A DNA stretch of 59,898 nt from an uncultured Eubacteriales bacterium (GTDB taxonomy: Bacteria > Bacillota > Clostridia > Christensenellales > CAG-138): assembly GCA_902801845.1 (NCBI GenBank), contig CADCJW010000010.1, positions 64,019 to 123,916 on the forward strand. Reading direction: 5' to 3'. Below are positions 9,437-18,711 of this stretch, in pieces. Position numbers and translations under genes: made by a program. Each line of letters opens with the position of its first letter. The stretch's first letter is position 1. Under the pieces are notes generated by a model. That model was not told the DNA's origin. It worked only from the letters and a program-made list of their open reading frames with translations, and did no database searches.

Positions 9437-10414
9437 CTATGCCTGCGCCGTGCGCTGGGCGATGCCCTTGACGGCGTAGATGGTCCAGTCGTGATCATGG
9501 AAGGTGATGACCGAGTCGCAGAAGGGGCACTTGGCGCTCTCGTTCACGCTGAGGGGCGCGCCGCAGTTGGGACAGTGCCGCTCCGTAATTTCCCCCGCCA
9601 CCTCCGTCAGGGTCCCCGTGGGCCGGGAAAGATCCCATTCGTAGGTCATGAATTTCTCGGCGGTCTTGCTGCCGGAGACGAGCTCGCCGGTGTCCTCCTT
9701 CACGGTGTAGTCCGTGATCCGGGTCTTGAGTTCCGCCACCAGATGGTCGTCGCCCCCCTCCTGGAAGAAGCCCCTGAGGTTCACATCCAGCACGGCGATC
9801 CGATCCACGTGGTTGATCTGCCGATTGGCCAGAAGGGCTTTGATCTGCCGATCGAACTGCTGGTACAGGGCGTCGGTGAAGTAGGGCCGCAGGGATTCGA
9901 TGTTCCGGTCGGTGCAGCCGTTCTGCATCTGGACGTAGACGTTGGCGAGCTTTTCTTGCAAGTCGGCGGCCGAGAAGTTGGGGTCCAGCCGCTCATAGGC
10001 GCTCATGGGCGTGAGCTTGCTGTCGGGGGTCCGCTGGGCGCCCGCCTGCACCCCCGCGTGGGGGGTAGAGGCCGGCCGAGCCTTGGCCCGGCTCAGATAG
10101 ATGAGGACAAAGGCGATCAGGATGACCCAGACCAAAAACCCGCCGTAGCCCTCGGGCGAGTCCCCACTGTCGTTGAACACGCCGATGGGGAAGTAGAAGA
10201 ACCCATGGCCGCCGTCATCGTCATCGCTGCCCCAGCTGAAGGTGCCGCTGCCCCAGTCCGAGCCGCCGCTCCAGCCGGAATCGCCGCCGCCATAGTCGCC
10301 GCCGCCGGAAAAGCCGCCCAGATCTGCGCCGACCGCCCGAAGCAGCCGGGGTCCGAACAGGAACGCCCCTGCCACCAGCAGCAGGACCAGCAGCACCACC
10401 GCCCACCGTTTCAT
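9437..10414 (-). CDS. membrane-anchored Tim44-like domain protein with zinc ribbon
   Basis: 325 residues. There is an N-terminal membrane segment (about 4-22), a Gly/Ser/Asp-rich exposed loop (about 33-70, repeats of GGGD and GWSGGS), and a second membrane segment (about 92-110). A Tim44-like globular domain follows (about 140-270, 'LDPNFSAADLQEKLANVYVQMQNG ... ESLRPYFTDALYQQF'), then a four-Cys zinc ribbon (CPNC ... CPFC, about 282-300). The domain order resembles envelope-stress proteins that partner SPFH proteins in Bacillota. It is the first gene of a two-gene operon with the SPFH gene. The RBS is AAAGGAGA. The exact job is unknown. Confidence 0.8.
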   Translation of the reverse strand: MKRWAVVLLVLLLVAGAFLFGPRLLRAVGADLGGFSGGGDYGGGDSGWSGGSDWGSGTFSWGSDDDDGGHGFFYFPIGVFNDSGDSPEGYGGFLVWVILIAFVLIYLSRAKARPASTPHAGVQAGAQRTPDSKLTPMSAYERLDPNFSAADLQEKLANVYVQMQNGCTDRNIESLRPYFTDALYQQFDRQIKALLANRQINHVDRIAVLDVNLRGFFQEGGDDHLVAELKTRITDYTVKEDTGELVSGSKTAEKFMTYEWDLSRPTGTLTEVAGEITERHCPNCGAPLSVNESAKCPFCDSVITFHDHDWTIYAVKGIAQRTAQA

Positions 10415-10474
10415 GGTCTCTCCTTTCCCCGGGGACCGGGGGCCCCCGTCATGTTCGCAAATCTTTCTTTATAT

Positions 10475-10503
10475 ATGATAGCAGATTTTTTACCGGATAG
10501 CAA
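10475..10503 (-). promoter_or_regulatory. promoter of the Tim44/SPFH operon
   Basis: TTGCTA (10498-10503), a 17-nt spacer and TATCAT (10475-10480) preceded by TGC (extended -10). Confidence 0.65.
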
Positions 10504-10510
10504 CAGTTTT

Positions 10511-11575
10511 TCAGGGTCGGCCCGTGGCGGTGAAAAACAGGATGTCGGAGATGCTGCGGCCGCCGCCCGTGGGATGGTTGTAGATGCCGTCCCGCCAGAA
10601 GATCTGGGCGGACTGGCCCCCGTCCAGGTTGTAGGCCTTGGCGCAGCCCAGCTGATGGGCCAGCTCCGCCAGCTCCAGCAGAGTGAGGCCGTTGGAATAC
10701 CGCTTGCTGGGCTGACGCCCGTCCACCACCACCACGCAGTAGTGCCCCGGCTCATAGTAGCCCAGCATGCATCGGGGGTTTTTGTCGTTCACCCCCACGT
10801 AGGAGGCGGGGATGTCGGTGCGGGGCTCCCCCGCCTCGTCCAGCAGCGACGGACCAAAGGTCCATCCCTGCCAGGCCCCTGCGGCCAAAAAGGCCTGGGG
10901 GTCCAGCTCCTCCGGCGCATAGAAGGCCATGGTCCCGTCCCGATAGAGGACGCAGGACTCGAAGCGGGTGGAGGGCCGATCGTTGTAGGAGGCGCCGTTG
11001 CGGATGATCAGCGCCCGGTTGCTGTGGGCGTAATAGTCCCCGGAGGCGGCGAAGAGGGCGCCGTTCGTTTGGGCCATCTTCTTCACGGACCCGGCCATGG
11101 GGGAGTTGAAATCCTGACCGGCGGGGGCGGTCTTCAAAAGGGTGATGTCCTGCACGTAGATATCCGCCACGAAGTAGGTGACGAAGGAGGAGAAGGAGGT
11201 CTCGTCATGGACCTTGGTGAGGAAGATGGCCAGATCCCGGCTCCGATAGGCGCTGTCGGTCAGCACCTCCGTCTCGCTGAACTTGTCGGGGAACCGGCCC
11301 CCGCAGAGCCCCTCGGGCGTCGGCACCGGGGTCGGGGCGGCGGTGATCACGGGGGTGGGTTCGGGCGTAGGCACGGCGGTGGGCGCATCGGTGGGGGCGG
11401 GGGTCACGATGGGCACGGTCACTTCCACCGCCGTAGGCGCGACGGTGGCTGTCGCCGTGGGGGACGGGGTCGCTTCCGCAACGACGGTCACCGGTGCAGC
11501 CGCCGGACGGCAGCCCCCGATCAGGATGGCCGCCAGCAGCAATGGTATGAGGGATATGTGATGGCGATGGGGCAT
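10511..11575 (-). CDS. lipoprotein with phosphodiester glycosidase (NAGPA) domain, paralogue 1
   Basis: A 354-residue exported lipoprotein. The signal peptide ends in the lipobox LIGGC. A Pro/Thr/Ala-rich linker (about 25-90, PTPxP repeats) leads to a C-terminal NAGPA-like domain (about 150-354) with the conserved 'YNLDGGQSAQIFW' and 'GRSISDILFF' ends. The family hydrolyses N-acetylglucosamine-1-phosphodiesters or related wall glycan links; the substrate here is unknown. I prefer the ATG at 11575 because AAAGGA sits 11 nt upstream but only 2 nt before the ATG at 11584. A close paralogue lies at 32192-33235. Confidence 0.85.
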   Translation of the reverse strand: MPHRHHISLIPLLLAAILIGGCRPAAAPVTVVAEATPSPTATATVAPTAVEVTVPIVTPAPTDAPTAVPTPEPTPVITAAPTPVPTPEGLCGGRFPDKFSETEVLTDSAYRSRDLAIFLTKVHDETSFSSFVTYFVADIYVQDITLLKTAPAGQDFNSPMAGSVKKMAQTNGALFAASGDYYAHSNRALIIRNGASYNDRPSTRFESCVLYRDGTMAFYAPEELDPQAFLAAGAWQGWTFGPSLLDEAGEPRTDIPASYVGVNDKNPRCMLGYYEPGHYCVVVVDGRQPSKRYSNGLTLLELAELAHQLGCAKAYNLDGGQSAQIFWRDGIYNHPTGGGRSISDILFFTATGRP

Positions 11576-11615
11576 GGCTCCCATGGTCCTTTCAGGATGA
11601 TTTCTACAAATAAAT

Positions 11616-11644
11616 ATGATACCACATCCTTCGCCCATTGTCAC
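11616..11644 (-). promoter_or_regulatory. promoter of NAGPA paralogue 1
   Basis: GTGACA (11639-11644), a 17-nt spacer and TATCAT (11616-11621) with an upstream TG. Confidence 0.7.
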
Positions 11645-11759
11645 CAAAAATACAGGGTGGCCAAATCCGGGTTTTCCCGTACACTATGTTCTGTCACGTT
11701 TTTTTACGAATTGTTAACGCCGGAACCCCCCTGCCGCTATGGTCAGCGGGGAACGGGTT

Positions 11760-11768
11760 TGCTATACT
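11760..11768 (+). promoter_or_regulatory. extended -10 promoter of the LRR gene
   Basis: TGC followed by TATACT (11763-11768), 40 nt before the ATG. No clear -35 hexamer is present, which is tolerated by an extended -10. Confidence 0.55.
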
Positions 11769-11808
11769 GATAGACAGAAAAGTTTCCGCATGGCAGGAAG
11801 GGACGCGT

Positions 11809-13677
11809 ATGGATAAAAAACGGATCATCCTTTTGAGTTCGCTGCTGGGGCTGGCCATCGCGCTGCTGGGGGTGCTGCTGCTCGTGTTGGGCAGGGGCAA
11901 GGGCAGCCAGCCAGCCGTGGCCGCTCAGCCTGTTTTGACCCAGACCGCCGTCATCACGGCGGCCCCCACGGCGGAGCCTACCGCCGCGCCAACGGAGGAC
12001 CCCCGGCTCATGCTTTCCTTCGGGCCGGTGGACCGGGGCGTGAAGGAGCTGATCCTGCCCAGCGTGACCGAGCCGGATTTGTCGCTCATCCGGGAGCTGA
12101 AGGAGCTGACCCTTTTGGACGGCCGCGCCTGTGCGGACGGGGCCCTGCTCCATGCCTTCAGCGAGACGGTTCCCTATCCGGTGCGCTGGACCGTGAAGCT
12201 GGGAGGCGTGTCCATGGACAGCGAGATCACCGAATTGACGGTGCCCGCCGCCGTGACCTCCCCGGAGGAAGTGGAGGCGGCGCTCATCGACCTTCCCTTG
12301 GTCACCACCGTAGACCTGCGGGGAAGCGGCCTGGACAACGATGGGGCCATGGCCCTGCGGGAAGCGCTGCCCCAGACGGAGATCCTCTTTGACGTGTCGG
12401 TCCAGGGGGTCAAGATTTCGGCGGATACCAAGGCCCTGGAGCTGAAGGCGGAGGACATCCGGGACTGGGACGCCCTGGCCCGGGAGATCGGGTATCTGCC
12501 GGAGCTGGAAAAGATCACCGTGAACGGGACCGTGACCCCGGAGCAGGCGGCCTATCTTTTGGAGGGCGCGGGGCAGATCCCCGTGGAATACAGCATCGTC
12601 TTCCAGGGCCGGACCATCTTGAGCACGGATACCGAAGCGGACTTTTCCGACCTGACCAGCTCGGAGCTGGGGGCCATCAAGGCTGTCTTGACCGTTCTGC
12701 CCAAGATCCGGCGGGTGAATTTGGACCCCAAATCCGGTTCCAGCTCCTGGACGCTGGACGAAGCGGACCAGCTCCAGCAGTTCCGGGAGGGGATGCTGGT
12801 GAACTACACCACCAAGTCCTTCGGCGTGTCCTTCTCCCTGGCGGACGAGGTGGTCTCCTTCAACAAGAAGAATTTGAAGCGGAAGGTGGCGGAGCTGAAG
12901 CTGCTGCTGCCCTACCTTAGGAACGTGAAGCGGGTGGACATGGAGAACTGCAACATCGACAACGAGACCATGGCCGCCCTACGGGATGAGTTCCCCCAGC
13001 CCAAGCTGGTCTGGCGGGTGAAGGTAGGGGCCTACTCCGTCCGCACCGACGCCTGGATGGTCAAATTTTCCGCCGGCGGAAGCAAGGCCCTGGACGATTC
13101 TTCCGCCCTGAATCTGAAATACTGCCGGGAGATAAAATACCTTGACCTGGGCCACAACAAGATCCACCATATGGACAAGTTCGTGTCCTGCATGCCGGAT
13201 CTGGAGGTGTGCATCATGTACAACCCCATGTCCAACATCAAGGGCATCGAGAATTGCCCCAAGCTGGAGTTCTTCGAGTGCTACTCCTGCAATTTGAAGG
13301 ACCTTTCGCCTCTGGCCGCCTGCACGGAGCTCAAGCACCTCAACGTCTGCTACAACTACATCACGGACATCACGCCCCTCTATGGCCTCACCAAGCTGGA
13401 GCGGCTGTGGATCGGCCGGAACGACGGCATCCCCAAGGAGCAGTTCGATACCTTCCAGGAGCTGGTGCCCAACTGCCTCGTGAATCTGACGAGAAGCAAT
13501 CCCACCGGCGACGGCTGGCGCAAGGACGAAAACGGGGCGTACGTGCCCCGCTACCTGCTGCTCCGGGAGCAGTTCCGGTATGACGTGACCAACCTGCGCT
13601 CCTACGGGGACGGCTGGTGGGACGACGGGAAAAAGGTCCATTTCGACGAGCCGCCCGCCTTCGACCCCACCGCTTGA
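11809..13677 (+). CDS. membrane-anchored leucine-rich-repeat protein
   Basis: A 622-residue protein with an N-terminal membrane anchor (about 5-28, 'LLSSLLGLAIALLGVLLLVLG') and a Thr/Ala/Pro linker, so most of it is extracytoplasmic. Irregular leucine-rich-like repeats run from about 75 onward and become clear SDS22-type repeats at about 440-560 ('IKYLDLGHNKI', 'PDLEVCIMYNPM', 'TELKHLNVCYNYI', 'TKLERLWIGRND'). Proteins of this type bind proteins or glycans at the surface; no enzymatic domain is visible. The start at 11809 has GGAAGGGA upstream. It is monocistronic with its own terminator. Confidence 0.85.
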   Translation: MDKKRIILLSSLLGLAIALLGVLLLVLGRGKGSQPAVAAQPVLTQTAVITAAPTAEPTAAPTEDPRLMLSFGPVDRGVKELILPSVTEPDLSLIRELKELTLLDGRACADGALLHAFSETVPYPVRWTVKLGGVSMDSEITELTVPAAVTSPEEVEAALIDLPLVTTVDLRGSGLDNDGAMALREALPQTEILFDVSVQGVKISADTKALELKAEDIRDWDALAREIGYLPELEKITVNGTVTPEQAAYLLEGAGQIPVEYSIVFQGRTILSTDTEADFSDLTSSELGAIKAVLTVLPKIRRVNLDPKSGSSSWTLDEADQLQQFREGMLVNYTTKSFGVSFSLADEVVSFNKKNLKRKVAELKLLLPYLRNVKRVDMENCNIDNETMAALRDEFPQPKLVWRVKVGAYSVRTDAWMVKFSAGGSKALDDSSALNLKYCREIKYLDLGHNKIHHMDKFVSCMPDLEVCIMYNPMSNIKGIENCPKLEFFECYSCNLKDLSPLAACTELKHLNVCYNYITDITPLYGLTKLERLWIGRNDGIPKEQFDTFQELVPNCLVNLTRSNPTGDGWRKDENGAYVPRYLLLREQFRYDVTNLRSYGDGWWDDGKKVHFDEPPAFDPTA

Positions 13678-13702
13678 TGAGCGACAATTATTTAAATGAA
13701 CG

Positions 13703-13742
13703 AGGGGGAATGACTTTTTCAGCCATTCCCCCTTGTTTTTTT
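13703..13742 (+). terminator. terminator of the LRR gene
   Basis: Stem AGGGGGAATG/CATTCCCCCT (13703-13712 and 13724-13733) followed by TGTTTTTTT. It also lies behind the convergent pfkA stop. Confidence 0.9.
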
Positions 13743-13765
13743 CTGTGCTTTTCAAAAGAGAAAAC

Positions 13766-14740
13766 TCAAATGGAAATATCGTAGGCGACTTTGTACATGT
13801 ACGGGTCCAGGCCCTTCTTCATGGCCAGGGCCTCGTCGATGGGGATGGTGACGATGTGGGAATCCCGATAGCAGACCACCAGGTTGGTGTGCCCCAGGGC
13901 CAGCTCCTCCACGGCGGTATGCCCCATGCGGGCGGCCATGGTCCGATCCCGGCCCGAAGGCGCGCCGCCCCGCTGGATATGGCCCAGGATGGACACCCGG
14001 GCGTCGATGCCCGTCTCCTCCTCGATCCGCCTGGCGATCTCGTCGCAGCGGCCCACGCCCTCGGCCACGATGATGAGGAAGTGGCGCTTGCCCCGGTACT
14101 TGCCCTGGCGGATCCGCTCGATCACGTCCCGCTCGAAGTCCACCGGGAACTCGGGGACCAGTATGGCGGTGGCGCCCACAGCCAGGCCTACGTAGACAGC
14201 GAGATGCCCCGCGTGCCGGCCCATGACCTCCACCACGCTGGCCCGCTCATGGGACTGCATGGTGTCGGAGAGCTTGTCTATGCACTGAATGGCCGTGTTG
14301 GCCGCGGTGTCGAAGCCGATGGTGTAGTGGGAGCAGCCGATGTCGTTGTCGATGGTGGCGGGCACGCCCACGGTGTTCACCCCCGCGGCGGAAAGCTTCT
14401 GGGCGCCCCGGAAGGTGCCGTCGCCGCCGATGGCGATGACCCCGTCGATGCCCGCGTATTTGCAGGTGCGGACCGCCTGCTGGACCCCCTCGGGGGTGGT
14501 GAACTCCTTGCAGCGGGCGGTGTAGAGGATGGTGCCGCCCCGTTCGCTCAGGTTGTTCACAGACCGGGCGTCCATCTCGAAGGTGTCCCCCTGGATGAGG
14601 CCGTTATACCCCCGGTGGATGCCGATAGGCGTGATGTTGTGCTGGAGACAGTTGCGCACGGCGGCACGGATGGCCGCGTTCATGCCGGGGGCGTCGCCCC
14701 CGCTGGTGAGGATGCCGATACGGCGTACAATATTGTCCAT
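13766..14740 (-). CDS. pfkA: 6-phosphofructokinase
   Basis: A 324-residue bacterial phosphofructokinase that phosphorylates fructose 6-phosphate to fructose 1,6-bisphosphate, the committing step of glycolysis. Key motifs: GILTSGGDAPGMN at the N-terminus, GGDGTFRGA (nucleotide), TIDNDI with the catalytic Asp, and MGRHAGHLA. Length and motifs fit the ATP-dependent class; the phosphoryl donor is inferred. It starts 27 bp after glgA stops and is the last gene of the glycogen cluster, where a phosphorylase gene is more usual. This couples glucose storage with glycolytic entry in one transcript. Confidence 0.95.
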   Translation of the reverse strand: MDNIVRRIGILTSGGDAPGMNAAIRAAVRNCLQHNITPIGIHRGYNGLIQGDTFEMDARSVNNLSERGGTILYTARCKEFTTPEGVQQAVRTCKYAGIDGVIAIGGDGTFRGAQKLSAAGVNTVGVPATIDNDIGCSHYTIGFDTAANTAIQCIDKLSDTMQSHERASVVEVMGRHAGHLAVYVGLAVGATAILVPEFPVDFERDVIERIRQGKYRGKRHFLIIVAEGVGRCDEIARRIEEETGIDARVSILGHIQRGGAPSGRDRTMAARMGHTAVEELALGHTNLVVCYRDSHIVTIPIDEALAMKKGLDPYMYKVAYDISI

Positions 14741-14767
14741 AATTCTTGCCTCGCTGGAAAAATGATT

Positions 14768-16354
14768 TTAATGTTCCATAAGCTCCGTATAGAGCTGCTT
14801 ATAGACCAGCGCCGACTTGTGCCAGGAGAAGTCGGTGTTCATGGCTCGCTTCACCAGCCGATCCCACAGCGCTTCGTCGTGGAAATAGCCCACCGCCCGC
14901 TCGATGGTGAAGAGCATGTCGTGGGCGTTGTAGTTGGAGAAGGAGAAGCCGTTTCCCTCGTCGGTATACACGTTGAAGGGCTGTACGCTGTCCCGAAGAC
15001 CGCCGGTCTCCCGGACGATGGGGATGGACCCGTAGCGCATGGCGATCATCTGGCTGAGGCCGCAGGGCTCGAACTGGCTGGGCATGAGGAACATGTCCGT
15101 GCCGGCGTAGACCCGATGGGCCAGAGCTTCGTTCATCTCCACCCGGGCCGCCACCCGGCCGGGATACTTCCACTGGGCGGTGCGGATGAAGTCCTCGTAA
15201 TGCTGGTCCCCCTTGCCCAGGAACACCAGCTGCACGTCCTGGCGCATGATATCGTCCAGCACCCGCTCGATGAGGTCCAGCCCCTTCTGGGCGGTAAGCC
15301 GGGCGATAAAGCCGATGACGGCCGCTTCCGGCCGCTGCTCCAGACCGCACTCCTGCTGCAGATCCGCCTTCAAAATGGCCTTCCCCCGCCGGTTGTCGGC
15401 GCTGAAGGTGACGCGAAGGAACCTATCGTTCTCCGGGTCGTAGGCGTCGGTATCGATGCCGTTCAATATGCCGGAGAGAACGTTCTGCCGCTTCTTAAGG
15501 AGCCCGTCCAGCCGCTCGCCGAAGTAAGCGGACTTGATCTCCTCCGCGTAGGTGGGGCTCACGGTGGTGACCCGATCGGAGAAGACGATGCCGCCCTTCA
15601 TGCAGGAGAGGAGCCCGTAAAACTCCAGGTTCTCCGGGGAGAAATAGCCCTCGTTCAGGCCCAAATAGTTGTTGAGCCAATGGAAGTCGAAGAGCCCCTG
15701 GAACTTCAGGTTATGGATGGTGTAGACCGTGCGGATGGCCCGATACCGCTCGTCGATGCCGTACTGGCCCCTGAGGAGCACGCTCAAAAGCCCGCACTGC
15801 CAGTCGTTGCCGTGGAGCACGTCGGGGAACCAATCGATCCGAGGCAGCGCCTCCAGGATGGCCCGGCAGAAGAAGGCGTACCGATAGCCCTCGTCCTGAT
15901 CGCCGGTGTAGACCCGATCCCCGCCGAAGAGGGCCAGGTTGTCCACGAAGTAGTACCGGACCCCGTTCTCCACCATGGTGTCGATGCCGCAGTAGAGCCG
16001 ATCCCCGCCCATGAGCACGGTGAAATCCGTCACATGCTCCATGGAGCAGATGTAGGAATAGGGGATGAGCCGGTACTTGGGCAGGATCACCCGCACGTCC
16101 AGCCCCTCCTGATTGAGGGCCACGGGCAGGGCGCCCACCACGTCCGCAAGGCCGCCGGTCTTGATGAAGGGCATGGCCTCGCTGGCGCAAAGGAGCACCT
16201 TCAGGGGGGGCTGCTTCTTGGTCCGGGGCTTCCGGGCGGGCTTCTTCTCCGCCGGAGCCTGAACTTCGGCCGCCTTGTCCGCCAGAGCTTCCTTGCGGAC
16301 CACGATCTTTTTTTCGGAAGCGGGTCGCTTCACGGATTTCTCTGCGGTGCTCAT
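14768..16354 (-). CDS. glgA: glycogen synthase GlgA with basic N-terminal extension
   Basis: A GT5 glycogen synthase of 528 residues that transfers glucose from ADP-glucose to the non-reducing end of glycogen. The catalytic body begins near residue 51 with KVLLCASEAMPFIKTGGLADVVGALP, the ADP-glucose site KTGGL. 'EPCGLSQMIAMRYGSIPIVRETGGL' near the C-terminus is the GT-B donor motif. The first 50 residues are a Lys/Ala/Pro-rich, probably disordered extension absent from most GlgA proteins, which start about at KVLL. The ATG overlaps the glgD stop as ATGA, which fixes this start; no better start lies nearer the core. Confidence 0.95.
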   Translation of the reverse strand: MSTAEKSVKRPASEKKIVVRKEALADKAAEVQAPAEKKPARKPRTKKQPPLKVLLCASEAMPFIKTGGLADVVGALPVALNQEGLDVRVILPKYRLIPYSYICSMEHVTDFTVLMGGDRLYCGIDTMVENGVRYYFVDNLALFGGDRVYTGDQDEGYRYAFFCRAILEALPRIDWFPDVLHGNDWQCGLLSVLLRGQYGIDERYRAIRTVYTIHNLKFQGLFDFHWLNNYLGLNEGYFSPENLEFYGLLSCMKGGIVFSDRVTTVSPTYAEEIKSAYFGERLDGLLKKRQNVLSGILNGIDTDAYDPENDRFLRVTFSADNRRGKAILKADLQQECGLEQRPEAAVIGFIARLTAQKGLDLIERVLDDIMRQDVQLVFLGKGDQHYEDFIRTAQWKYPGRVAARVEMNEALAHRVYAGTDMFLMPSQFEPCGLSQMIAMRYGSIPIVRETGGLRDSVQPFNVYTDEGNGFSFSNYNAHDMLFTIERAVGYFHDEALWDRLVKRAMNTDFSWHKSALVYKQLYTELMEH

Positions 16355-17475
16355 ACGGTTTGATTCTTTCTGATCACGATGGGGAAGCTGTCGTACCCCT
16401 GGAGGGTCCGTCCCGGCAGGATCTTCACGCCCTTGTCCAGGATCACGTGGTCGAGAAGGGCGTTCTCGCCCACATCGGCCCCCTGCATGACGATGCTGTT
16501 GAAGACGCGGGCACCTGGCTTCACGTGGACGCCGCGGAAGAGGACGCAATTTTCCACCTGGCCCTCGATGAGGCAGCCGTCGGCCACCAGGGAGTTTTTC
16601 ACCTGGGCGCTGACGGAGTAGCGGGCGGCCACCTCGTCCTTCACCTTGGTGTAGATGGGCCGCCGGGGATCGAACAGATCCTTCTGCACGTCCGGGTTCA
16701 GCAGAGCCATGTTGCCGGCAAAATAGTCCTCGATGGATTCCAGCCGGGCCAGGAAGCCCTCGTGCTTATAGCCCATGATGTTCAGGGTCTTATACTTTTT
16801 GAGCAGGATGTCCCGGTGGAAATCGTATTCGCCCCGGGCGTAGGCCTCCTCCACCAGATACTCCAGCAGTTCCTTCTTCAGGATCATCACGTCGCAGCTC
16901 CGGTTCACGCTCTGGGGCCGGAAGGCGTCCAGCTCCATGTCGATGACCCGGCCCTTCTCGTCCAGAACGAGCCGCAGATCCTGATTCTGGTCCTCGGGCT
17001 TCAGGGAGCCGTCCTCCGCATAGAGGATGGTGATGTCCGCGCCGGTGGCCACGTGCTGTTCCATCATGGGCACCAGGTCCATGTTCATGACCACCCGGGG
17101 CCAGGAAAGGACGGCGTAGTCCTCCTGGGTCCGGCGCACATAGCCCATGACGGAGCGCAGGGCGTCGATGGCGCCCCGGAACACGCCGGCGTTGTCCTTG
17201 GTCATGAAGGGGGGCAGGATGAAGAGGCCGTCCCGTTTGCGGTGCAGGTCCCACTCCTTGCCGGAGCCCAGATGGTCCATAAGGGAATGATAGTTCTTCT
17301 CCGTGATCAGGCCCACGCTGGTGATGCCGGCGTTGACCATGTTGGAGAGGGTGAAATCGATGAAGCGATACCGGCCGCCGAAGGGCACTGCCGCCGCGGA
17401 GCGGGAAAGGGTCAGGTCCTTGAGATGGGTGGTCCGATCAGCGGTGACGATGAGGCCGAACGCATTGTTGATCAT
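16351..17475 (-). CDS. glgD: GlgD subunit of ADP-glucose pyrophosphorylase
   Basis: 374 residues, related to GlgC but lacking the nucleotide-binding GGxGxRL: the N-terminus reads LIVTADRTTHLKDLT. 'VPFGGRYRFIDFTLSNMVNAG' aligns with the sugar-nucleotide transferase fold, and the C-terminal part has left-handed beta-helix repeats ('GCLIEGQVENCVLFRGVHV'). In Bacillota, GlgD forms a hetero-oligomer with catalytic GlgC and tunes its activity. It starts 3 bp after glgC with an RBS inside the glgC 3' end, and ends overlapping glgA. Confidence 0.95.
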   Translation of the reverse strand: MINNAFGLIVTADRTTHLKDLTLSRSAAAVPFGGRYRFIDFTLSNMVNAGITSVGLITEKNYHSLMDHLGSGKEWDLHRKRDGLFILPPFMTKDNAGVFRGAIDALRSVMGYVRRTQEDYAVLSWPRVVMNMDLVPMMEQHVATGADITILYAEDGSLKPEDQNQDLRLVLDEKGRVIDMELDAFRPQSVNRSCDVMILKKELLEYLVEEAYARGEYDFHRDILLKKYKTLNIMGYKHEGFLARLESIEDYFAGNMALLNPDVQKDLFDPRRPIYTKVKDEVAARYSVSAQVKNSLVADGCLIEGQVENCVLFRGVHVKPGARVFNSIVMQGADVGENALLDHVILDKGVKILPGRTLQGYDSFPIVIRKNQTV

Positions 17476-17478
17476 AGC

Positions 17479-18707
<1,229 letters not shown>

Positions 18708-18711
<4 letters not shown>

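Noticed and set aside
8012..11770. A very long plus-strand open frame opposite the SPFH, Tim44-like and NAGPA genes
   Set aside because: It is a GC-driven antisense shadow: low-complexity Gly/Val/His translation, no RBS, and opposite genes with clear domains.
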